Source: Cheilinus undulatus (lineage: Eukaryota; Chordata; Actinopteri; Labriformes; Labridae). Taken from it: DNA of 64,000 nt. The number at the start of each line of letters is the position of its first letter. Position 1 is the stretch's first letter. Position numbers and translations under genes: made by a program. The notes below the pieces were generated by a model that was given only the letters and a program-made list of their open reading frames with translations, was not told the origin of the DNA and searched no databases. The DNA lies in the NCBI RefSeq assembly GCF_018320785.1, contig NC_054869.1:16440698-16504697 (forward strand), in the 5' to 3' direction. Of this stretch, positions 54,419 to 64,000 are shown one piece after another.

Positions 54419-57400
54419 ATGCCAGCTCGTAGCGTTGTTTCCAGCGATATCCCGAACAGCAAAGTCAGGTACTCCAGGTTAGCCACCGATGATGATGGCT
54501 ACATTGATTTACAGGTAAGATGGACACCCGCAAAGAGCCTAATAAATACATTTAGTCACGTATTGCCACAGTTGTTTATGTTGGAGGAAGAGAGGGACCT
54601 AATCTTAGAGGGGAAGATGCTAACTGAATCAGTGCTTTTGATGTGTTTTAGTGTAATTTATAACATGTTAACGTTTCTTTTATATCTTAACCAATTCTTT
54701 TATCAGTATTGATTGCCCTGGTTTAAGCGTCACCCAAAAGGAAGTGATTCACATGGCTCTGTAAGCTTTATCATGACTACTTTGCACTACCTTAGCCATA
54801 AATCACTGTCATTTACAGGGTAACCAGCAACATGATTAGATTGCTTCTGGTTAATAATAAAAAACTTATGAGAAACAAACTTCAGCCTTGCCTGTAATAA
54901 CTATATGAGTTACAGTTAGGTCTCAGAAAAGGCAAAAAAGTACATTTCTTTCCTATCAAGTAGGGTTGCTACAATATCAGTTTTAGACTTCAAGCGCCAA
55001 CATTTTCAATATCTTTGTATATACCAGTGGTTCTCTTGGTCCATCCTCAGGATCCACCACCATTACCCCAGTGAGCAATCACAATCAAAGTTTGAAATCA
55101 AAATTATCTAACAAAATATACTGAAGTTAGTTTCTTCAGAACAAAATGTGACTGAACAAAGAGACAAGACAGCTGCATCATTGTGGGAACCCTAAACTGG
55201 CATGCATGCTTACAATGTTTAATCGAGATCTAAACCTTTTTAGTTCCTCTTCTGAGGACAAACAAAAGTGGTTTTCTTATTTTAGTGTTTAAGTTTCTCA
55301 GAATCGTTAAAAGGAACTTGTTACCATGGAAAAACATCATGGACTTCTAGCAACACTTCTTCCAGGTACACTGAGAAAAGGCTAACTTTTGGGTCCCAAC
55401 CACCAATTGAGAAACACTGGTCTATATCACAGCAATGAAAGTCCTAACAATTAATAGAATAATCATATAATACTGCAGGCAACATCCTGCACACTGTCTG
55501 AATTGCACAAAACCACTGTTATTGTTTTCACTGAAATGTTGATAATTTTTCTTTGCAATTTAGACTGTGGAGTTTGACTGTAATTTTAGTGCGGAACAAT
55601 TAATTGCAGTTGTTATTTCAGGATGTGCAAATACATTATCATATCAAAGGCAAGGAAAGTTTATTTATATAGTGAATTTTATACATGTAAGCAACTCGAT
55701 GTAATTTACATATTTAAAAGAAACATTAAATTTATTAAATTTAAAATGTTAAAAATAATGCAACTGATTACAACATGCGGTTGAGACTGCTATAAAACTA
55801 AGCTGTGAGGTGTAGGATTCATTCAAAGATACATGAAAAAAGAAATGTTAAAAGGCTACAGTTATTTTTGTATTAGTAGAACTTGAAAGGTTTAGAAAAA
55901 TGCGTACAGAAAGGCCTTTAAAATTTACAGCAATGAAACAATTGCAGGTTTTAGAAGTACCTTTATTTTCAAGAGAGGGAAAATATTTTGGGAGGAAAAT
56001 ATTAGGTAATTTTAATAAAAGTACTTCAGAAACATCAAGTTTGTATTTTTTAATGTTACTCAGCATTTGCATGTTTTGAGTTAAGAAATACACACTTCAA
56101 AACTATCATTATTCTCAGCATTTTTGTTGATAACCAAGCAAGTAGATGCATGACACCATTAACCCTTATATTGTCATTACAATTGCAAATCCCAATATTG
56201 TCCAGTGCAATCATGATTGCCCATTGTTACTAAATCATGCAGCACCAAGTCATTCCTCTCGTATGTATCTTTTCTATAAAACTGATTTTTTTAGTACTTT
56301 TATATACTACCAATCATGAAAGTAACAGACATCATATGATTTGAATATGCAATATCAAAGTATTAACAGTTTTGACAGCTGTACTTGCAAGGGTCAACCC
56401 CATAACACCATTCTCACAATGCAGTTTAGTATTTTGGAAAAAGACAACTTTCAAAATCCATGACTTAAGTTTGTTACACTTTTAAAAAAATGCATTTAAA
56501 AAGTAAAGATAATCATAATTAAATAATTGCTGTGTCACATCCTGTGTTTGACTTACTTTGTCCACGTGTTTTATTTTTCTTTCAATTTTTTTCATGTAAT
56601 TATTGTTTTTTTTTTTAAGTGTTAAGAGTTAAAGTTTGATAAGTACATTTGATACAGATGTAAAATCACTGAGTAATAATGTTAATTAATTGTAATCCCA
56701 ATACTTATTCAATTCAATTCAATTAAACTTTATTTATATAGCACATTTAAAACAACCAGGGTTGACCAAAGTAATTCACAGTATAAAAGCAAAACTTGAA
56801 ACAAGAATACATCACTATTAAGTAGTAAAATGAATCAAAATAGAACATTATACAGTAATAGTAAAAGTAACTTTAAAATCTAAAACTTAAAATCTGTTGG
56901 GATAAAATAATCTCATGTTGAATTGAAAGCCAGTGTGAGGGGATGATTTTTTAACAATGATTTCAAATGTTCTGGAGTTTGAGCTCATCTTACATGAAAG
57001 GGTCAGCTATTCCACAGTTTTGGGGCAGCTGCTGCAAAAGTTTGGTCTCCCCTTGTTTTCAGCCTTGTTTTGGGCACATCCATGATCAGCTGATTGGCAG
57101 ACCTCAGAGCGATGGCTGGGGTGTGAACATGAAGCAGTTCACATAAATATGATGGTGCCAAACCATTAAGAGCTTTATAAGCTAACAGAAGAATCTTAAA
57201 TTCAATCCTGTACTAGTCATACTAGTCATAATTATTGTGACCTTGAGTTTCACCATATTCGAGCAGCTCTAGTTTCAGAACATATAAAGAGTGTTTTGTG
57301 ACCTGGAAAAACTCTTCACAACTAGAATAATGCTACAGGATTACTGCTCACATTTATGAGGATAACATGAAAGGCCTTGCCATGCCAAACCAACACACTT

Positions 57401-57969
57401 GCATCTTTCAGACCATTTTGCAGCATGGGAGTTTCATGGCTTTGACAGCTAACTTTCTTGTCATGACCTTTATGTTTTTTCCAAGAAGTTCAAGCTCTTA
57501 TGAGCCAGACTAATTTGGTACGTCCAGTTATGCACATGAGTGGGAAGACAGGCATTACAATAAAAAGCCTGCTGTGACTGAAAAAAGGGGTTTCTAATTA
57601 AATATTTCTCCTCCTCCGCAGTTCAAAAAGCCCCCACCCAAAGTCCCATACAAAGCCATTGCACTAGCAACAGTCCTCTTTTTAATCGGCTCTCTGTTAA
57701 TCATCGTTGGCGCCCTTCTCCTGGCTGGATACTTTGAAGTCACTGTGAGTTGAACAGTATTTCACAGTATTAACAATTTATTGTTTTATTAAATTTGCTC
57801 TCATACAGAGATGTTGTGTCGTTTTCAGCACTCAGACCGAACAGTTCCTGTCCTTATCATCGGCATCCTGGTCTTCCTGCCTGGATTTTATCACCTACGG
57901 ATAGCTTACTATGCATCAAAGGGCTACCATGGCTACTCCTATGATGATATCCCAGACTTTGATGACTGA
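54419..57969 (+). CDS. tmem230: Transmembrane protein 230
   Basis: Small two-pass membrane protein of synaptic vesicles, endosomes and the trans-Golgi, involved in vesicle traffic. Coding exons: 54419-54514 (32 codons), 57622-57744 (41 codons) and 57829-57969 (46 codons plus TGA), total 119 residues against 120 in the short human form. The start ATG sits in AAGATGC and gives [10 protein letters not shown]; a GTG lies in frame upstream but no ATG does. Conserved features: a cytosolic N terminus with KVRYSRL and DDGYIDLQ, the junction LQ/FKKPPP, TM1 ([20 protein letters not shown]), TM2 ([20 protein letters not shown]), then [20 protein letters not shown] at the C terminus. All introns are GT-AG and fall between codons. 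Teleosts may keep two copies; which this is cannot be told. Confidence 0.97.
54515..57621 (+). other. tmem230: tmem230 first coding intron
   Basis: 3.1 kb, phase 0, donor GTAAGA and acceptor CCGCAG. It holds a minus-strand L2-type LINE fragment (56706-57215) and a related 3' repeat around 55645-55770. The rest is AT-rich; a TAGGGTTGCTACAATATC MITE-like end lies at about 54961. Confidence 0.8.
56706..57215 (-). mobile_element. L2-type LINE 3' end
   Basis: Minus strand from 57215: [19 protein letters not shown], then [20 protein letters not shown] and an [10 protein letters not shown]-type block. These are the C-terminal reverse-transcriptase extension of fish L2-like LINEs, with at least two stops. 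The tail reads TGCTATATAAATAAAGTTT followed by (ATTGA) repeats, seen as the TCAAT repeats at 56709-56725. Confidence 0.8.
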
Positions 57970-58230
57970 CAGCTGCAGTCTCCTGTGCTTACATAAACTC
58001 ATAATAATCTTATTCCAAATAACAGGCACTGAAAAAAGGATTCTTTGAATTACCTTTATCTAAATCTTAATGATATTTGTATTACTTTAAGAGGGTTTTA
58101 CTAAATATGTAGATAATTTATGCTTACTTGCTGTTATAAAACTGATTTAATTTCAGACTTTGTATGATTTGTATATTTGCTTTGATTGCTTGATAAGTTA
58201 ATTAAACTGTAGTACTGGGAGTCACTTTGT
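57970..58230 (+). other. tmem230: tmem230 3' untranslated region
   Basis: AT-rich sequence after the TGA. An ATTAAA polyadenylation signal at 58201-58206 would end the transcript near 58225. Inferred from the signal. Confidence 0.5.
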
Positions 58231-61200
58231 ATCAGTATGCTATGATTTATTGTTTGGCTTATCTTTACTCATTGAGACATCATATCCTGTTTGGCAGGTA
58301 ATAGAATAGGTATATTTACAGTTTGTCCACATAATATCAATATACTGTATAACACTCATGCATTTACCCTCCGGTTAATTCCTCCTCACTGTTCCGTCGC
58401 TCTTTCGTCGAGGATTTTATGTGATTAATCCCAATCCTTTGATCTCCATATGGTGCACCTTGCCTGCAAGAGGAAACATTGTCAAACAAGAAGGTACATG
58501 AGCAAATTAAGATGTGACATCAAGTTAACCTGCATCAAAAGCTTCTCTCCCCTAGTCTTTGACATAAACTAATCAATTTCAACACAGTTTGGGAGAGTAC
58601 TGGTGAAAAGCAAAGTTGTTATCTCAGTTCTTGCAGGTGAATGCAAAACACTGCCAGTCATGGTTACACTTGCACTGAATCAGGTGGGAAAGTGGATACT
58701 TTCAGGGACAATTTTTGTGTTTTCTTTGTTTCTCTTGCTGCCACGTGCCTGTGCAATCAGCCACCACCACATGGACTACCTGGCATTTATAATATCAGAT
58801 CAAAAACCAAATGTCAGCACGGGTTTTCAGGACTGCCTGCCCTTTCAAAAAGAACATACACTTCTAAACAAATTAAATGTACAAAAGACTGACGATCGTA
58901 AGGGCATGCAATATTTATTTATTTGCTGGCAATGTGTGCTTTCTGATAATCTGTAGTTTCAATTATATATAACTACAGAAGTAAGTATATTGCCATATCA
59001 GCTAAGCTAAAGGACAATATTTTGGTAAATAAACAGACACTGAGAAAAACATTGTAATGTTCGAGGGGCATTCCAGTAATAAGATAATGTTTACATTGGG
59101 ATGATTAAACTACTTAATTTCACCAAAAGCCATTGTTTTGAGAAACTAATGGAAGATTTATGACTAAAAATATCTTGAGTAGATTTCTGTTAAAATTAAT
59201 GCAGCATAGTGTAGTCCACAAGGGTATGTCATCAACCACTAATGTTATTATAGCTGAACAGAAACACCCCCTGGTGGTCGTACAGTCTCCAGGCTCTGGA
59301 TTGGCTGTTTTAAACTAAAACAAGCAAGAGCATTGAGTCCACCTGCCCCAATGACCAACAAACCACAGCTCCATCAGTTATTCTGTGTACAGAGCAGGTG
59401 AATGCTGGCATTATCAAGTAATTTTGTTCGTTTTAGGAGGACACCAAGACGTTTTTAGGTAAGTTAATGAAAATCTTTAACAGTTAAGTAGAATCTACCT
59501 TTTAAAAAATAAAAACACCTTTGACACAAATAAATAGCTTGCACTGAGTATTTTGAATGGCTCAGAACAAATACAAAATACATTTTTTCTGTTAATTATG
59601 AGGTTAAGATCAGTAGACATTAGTGAGCCCTAGTTAGGTGATGTAGCAAACGTTGGCTGTTTTTCTAAGCTCAATATTGCTGAAGTGAAAATGAAGTTTA
59701 CATTAATACAGAAATAACGAGAACTTATTAGCCATATTGAGTCTATGGTAATAAATTTATATTTTTTTCACACTAAAAAGTTTATGAAGAGAGTAACTGT
59801 TGTTGTGCTAACTTAATTTTTAGTCGTGGCTAACGGAAAGCTAATTAATGTTAGCTTAAATTCTGAACGCAGGTTAATACAGACGGGCTTTTTTTGTTAA
59901 AATTTTATTCCACAGTTCAAACAGGCTTATCGCTTACAAGAACATAAAATGGGCTTTGCACTTGTCAGAATTTTTGAATGGTGTTTCTCACCAAGAACGA
60001 CTTTGGACTGATAACATAACCATAAATATTAGATTACAAAGTAAGTACACTCTACATCACATTTTCGTGCCTAATGGAAACTTTTTAAATTTAGTCTCTA
60101 AATGACGTGGAAAATATTGTCTCATACATGCCACTTTTTGGCTGAAAGTGTAGGCAACAACTCATTTAGCAGTTTTTATAAATAGTACGCATTTTTATGG
60201 GACATTTAAGAAAAAAATACACCTCAGGCGGCCTCCGCCTAACAACATGTATACTTTGTAAATTTGCAAAATGCTGCACTGAAGTGCTTTGGATGATTAC
60301 ATTTCATTTTGATGTATATTTGTCTTTTGTTATGATCCTCAAATCTTTCCCACGAAAAGGCGCTTTTGTTTGAGGCGCTAAAGTCCTAGCAGCACCAAGT
60401 TACACAGAGACAGACGGAAGTGTCGGCCATGTGACCTTCAAAGTAAAAGCATCTTTCTTTGAGTACCTAACAAGCGCATGATTTGGTCCTACCATGACTT
60501 GGTACACTATTGTATTTCCTTGAACTCTCAGTTTGAAGTTGTGAGTCATAATCTCATAGTGTCCTAGAGCTAATATATTTAAAGTTGTCATAACCGGCCG
60601 AAATGTATTGGTGTTACTGTTGAAAATAATTAGTCTACTCTGCAAAGTAATATTTGGACCCAAAAAATAAAGCTGTAGACTATTTTTTCAATAGGGCAGA
60701 ACGACTGGGGTAAATAATGTAGTTGAGATTTTTCCCCCCAATACTGTAATTGTGACTGTGTTTTTCTTTACGAACAAGCAATAAATCTTTCAGTTATATA
60801 TAAAAACAATATTTGGTAGATTAAACTAAGGCTGAACAATCTGAAAAATAATAATCTTATTGCAATTATTTAGACTTATTGCAAATAACGTATGAATGGT
60901 TGTACTGAAAGGAGTAATTATTGTGTGTTTTTCTCTAGTTTGGATCGAAAAGTAAATATGCAAAAATATGGAAAGTGGGATTTTTTTTCCAAAACACTGA
61001 CATATGTATTTTTGCTTGATATGTAGGGTGTAACATCTCTGCCTCAAAACATGTATTGAACTGTTTTCTTCTAACACATTTCAGGTCAAAGGAATATTGC
61101 ATCTTCTGCAAAAGGACATGTTGTGATTTAATCCAAATTGGATTATTGTCCAGCCCTACATCTATCCATGGAAAATGTTAATACACAAAAGACGTTATGA

Positions 61201-61590
61201 TTCATTCCTGTGAATAGAAATGTTTTTGACAGTTTGGTTTGTCATTTTCCTGTCATTGATAGCTCATGTAGTCCATAAAGTAATGGGAACGTAAAAATAT
61301 GATCTGTTTCTCCAACCAATGGGACAAAAACACATGTAAAAGAATGCATATCAGAGGAAACGTTCAAATTTGAGAAATGTGATCTGTTACAATGATTTTT
61401 GTTTAATAAATGTTAAACCGTTGAAGCATTAGTACAATTTTCTACCAAATAGAATTGGTAAGTTTTAAAACTTGGCTTTATTTCACACACTGTACAATGG
61501 TGTCATCACTCGCGATTCGCTTCGTTTTTCCGATCTTATTTTGAAAGGTTTGCTCGGAAGTGTAGTGTCTGCATTCCGTTGTGCTTGATT
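58230..61590. other. Intergenic region after tmem230
   Basis: No coding exon recognised; a 117-codon frame at 58603-58956 has no family resemblance. A strong splice donor GTAAGTT at 59459 follows TTTTTAG and could end a small non-coding exon (about 59390-59458), with an inverted CCAAT (ATTGG) at about 59299-59303. A CTCF-like CACCCCCTGGTGGTCG lies near 59266. A hAT-like MITE remnant spans about 60827-61159 (AAGGCTGAACAATCT start, TTGTCCAGCCCTA end). Confidence 0.4.
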
Positions 61591-61599
61591 GTAGTAGAT

Positions 61600-62182
61600 G
61601 TAGCGCCTGTAGTAGTGGGAGGAGGGACACTGGGAGAGTATCAACAGCAGGGCTTGAGCCAAACGTGCAGTGTGCTCTCTTTCTGGTGAAACTTGCGCCC
61701 GTTTGGTGATAAATGAGGACTGCGTCGACCGAGAGCATTCTTCACATATTTATGAAGTTAATGATAAACTCCTACTTATGATTAAGGATAATTTCGACAA
61801 GTTTGGACAAAGACCATTTTGGACTTGAAACCAAGGCGGGGAAAGTTTAAATGGACTTTAAATGGGCTGATGTCGGACTCGTGAAGGCGATCCGGGTTTA
61901 TGGATTTTATTGAGTTTTGTGACTAAGACTATTAGCCATGGATTTATAGTTTTTTTTTCTTATTTTCTTTTGATCCAAGCAAGGACTTTGGAAAAATGTG
62001 ACCACCTGCTTTTTATCCAATTATTTATTATTTTTCATTTTTTAAGTCACCTTTTTAAATCTGAGTTTTCCCTAAAAGAAGGGATGGTTATAATTTAGTC
62101 TGCGTCTCCAGTCTCAAAGAAGAGCATCAATGGATTGAAAGGCTGTACTCTCAGCTTCAAGTGAAAAAGTGCCTCAAGCAAG
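61600..62182 (+). promoter_or_regulatory. Candidate promoter and non-coding first exon of an unidentified gene
   Basis: A moderately GC-rich patch (about 61500-61730) leads into a stretch ending at a good donor: CTCAAGCAAG followed by GTAAGG at 62183. No long frame is present. Two short upstream frames are visible: 61713-61781 (22 codons plus stop) and 61851-61913 (20 codons plus stop). This fits a 5'UTR exon whose coding exons lie beyond 64000. The gene is not identified. Confidence 0.35.
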
Positions 62183-64000
62183 GTAAGGAGTGCAGACAGC
62201 CACATTTTAGACCTACATTTTAAAACTAGACATATATTTTTCTATAACATTACTGTAGTTTCCCTTCAAAACGCACTGCAGTCAACGCACAGCGATGACG
62301 CCTTTGTTTATATTTGTAATTTCACCATCAGCACTTATTTTCTGAATGGTTGTTTTTCCTGCTAAACCGTTGTGAATAGGTTTAGCCCTCTGTAGTGACC
62401 CAAAAACGACCCTTGTACAGGGATTAATATAGTGAGAACAATAGTCAGCTATATAACTCAGGCATTTTATTTATTTTTATCGTGTTTTTTATCAATCATA
62501 AGTCCCTCCCCTCAGCTGGTGTTAGACTCACTGAGTCAGACAAAAGATGCACCTGTTTTTCCTCTGTTTTTTTTTTACAAGAGGTCTTTGGGGTGATATG
62601 GAAGACTGAGCATTAAATTCACTGCAGGGGTGCAGAGATAAAGAGCTTGGGGCTTGGTATCTGTTTTAAATGTATCAGACTGTGTTTTTGCCTGCTGCTC
62701 CACATGGTGCAGTGTGCTGGGCAGAACTTAATTTGAGCTATTTTGCACAGAGCAATGCAGCCGTGTTGTGCTTTTCACATGATATACTCTCTTTTGCCAC
62801 AGCCTAGTGCTTTAGTTCCTTTGTTTTTGTTGTGCCTCTTAATACTGATTGGTGAAATGAGGTGCACAGAGGCAAACATCACTCCTGATGCCAGTAATCC
62901 CTGGTGTGGGGCTATAAGACCGTATACGGACACTGTTTACTTTCATAAATTTAAGCTTCCTTTGTTAATCAGCTTGGGGGTTTTAGTCGCCTTTGACAGA
63001 AAAAGATGTTAATATGTTCTTATTTCTTATTGCACCATTGCAAAATGTACACTCCAAGTGTGGTGTTCAAGGAATCACTCAATTAAAAATCAGTTTTTGA
63101 GTCTGCCTTTAAATTATTCACAAGGTGACAGCTATATTCAATAACAGATTTGCATTTTCTTCCATTTTAGCAGTCTGTGAATGTCAGACACTAGCCCAGG
63201 TTTCTTTTTTCACACAGTGATATCCATATTTTCAATATTTAGCAAGCCTTGGCACTTCAGTATTCTGCACCATTCCAGACATCGTAGGAACGGTGCCCTG
63301 CAGGCAGGAAGAAAATTGATTGTATTGAGAAACAAATTATTCATGAGTTGAAAGTGGTTACTCCAAAGTGTTGTGTTGCCTGTGCTTTAGATAGAGTTCA
63401 TCGACTCTCACAGAAAATGCATTACACTGACACAATGTTAGAGCTCACTGAGCACAAAAATATGCCAAAAAACACATGTATGTGAAGACAGTTAAACAGA
63501 GCTAGGGCAGATAAGAGGGAGTGGCAGATGAAGTGCAAAGCCCTTGTGGTGCACCATAATTGGTCAAGTTAGTACTTTGATGTCTTATTATCGTGATGGC
63601 ATCAGAGTTGGGATTGAATATTTCTCCTACCTGCTACTTTGGCTGATGGATTCAAAAATCTTCTAGCCACTGACATTTTTACACTTAAAAAAGTAGCACA
63701 ATGAGATGAATTATGGTAGAAAAATTAAGAATTTTAATTTTCAAGTTGGTTTGGTCTCCATTGCAGCTAGGGCATAAAAAATCAGATTTGACAGCAACTA
63801 AGTCTCAGCTGAGTTGCAAGATAATCAGTTTGTTGTTATGAGCTCATATCAGGAGAGTAATCACAATTATTAAGGTGATGCTGGAAAGTGTGAGTGCTGT
63901 CCCTCATATAAACAATGCTTTTCCAGGCCTTGTTTATTAACTGTATTGAACTTAAGAGGAGCGAAACATTAATTTAAATACCTTTAGCAGGAAAACCAGC
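62183..64000 (+). other. AT-rich sequence to the window end; possible first intron
   Basis: No exon, RNA gene or clear transposon seen. An 89-codon frame at 62743-63012 has a hydrophobic start but no family resemblance and no splice or start context that makes it convincing. Confidence 0.35.

Noticed and set aside
58603-58956. 117-codon frame after tmem230
   Set aside because: Includes a hydrophobic run but no recognised family and no splice signals. The overlapping frame at 58641 is equally open, so it is likely chance.
62743-63012. Possible small secreted protein of 89 codons
   Set aside because: The hydrophobic N terminus resembles a signal peptide, but there is no homology, no promoter and no splice context. 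It lies in a presumed intron.

Overview
This window is teleost (ray-finned fish) nuclear DNA. It is AT-rich, its genes are split by GT-AG introns, and most non-coding sequence is old mobile-element debris typical of fish: Tc1/mariner elements, hAT-type MITEs, L1-, L2- and related LINE fragments and tRNA-derived SINEs. Only three protein-coding genes can be supported. Most other open frames are chance frames in introns or decayed transposons.

Layout. (1) 1-5233: transposon-rich sequence that is probably an intron of dpysl2; no upstream dpysl2 exon was found here. (2) 5234-12357, plus strand: the last ten coding exons of dpysl2 (CRMP2), with a 3'UTR to about 14090. (3) 14100-19850: intergenic, holding a Tc1-type element split by a hAT MITE, and a larger Tc1-type element with its own nested MITE. 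(4) 19853-39631, minus strand: adra1a, the alpha-1A adrenergic receptor, as two coding exons around a 17.25-kb intron. The intron holds a pair of 1-kb inverted repeats, a complete but dead Tc1 element with a second element inside it, LINE and SINE pieces, and two pentanucleotide satellite tracts in opposite orientation. A likely 5' non-coding exon and promoter lie near 44650-44820. (5) 44820-54150: intergenic, repeats only. (6) 54150-58230, plus strand: tmem230, three coding exons, with a promoter carrying NRF1- and ETS-like sites. (7) 58230-64000: intergenic, with a candidate non-coding first exon of an unidentified plus-strand gene at about 61600-62182.

The genes do not form a pathway. dpysl2 acts on axonal microtubules, adra1a is a Gq-coupled catecholamine receptor and tmem230 is an endosomal/synaptic-vesicle membrane protein. 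From general knowledge, DPYSL2 and ADRA1A are also neighbours on human 8p21, which supports orthology; TMEM230 lies on human 20p, so its adjacency here reflects a different linkage.

I found no new enzyme system or defence locus. The best leads are structural: a dispersed repeat family carrying a decayed helicase-like segment (five copies, one nested inside Tc1), the large inverted-repeat structure, two abutting perfect hairpins, and an added polyglutamine run beside the CRMP2 phosphorylation sites. Coordinates of repeats are read by eye and may be off by tens of bases unless a target-site duplication fixes them.
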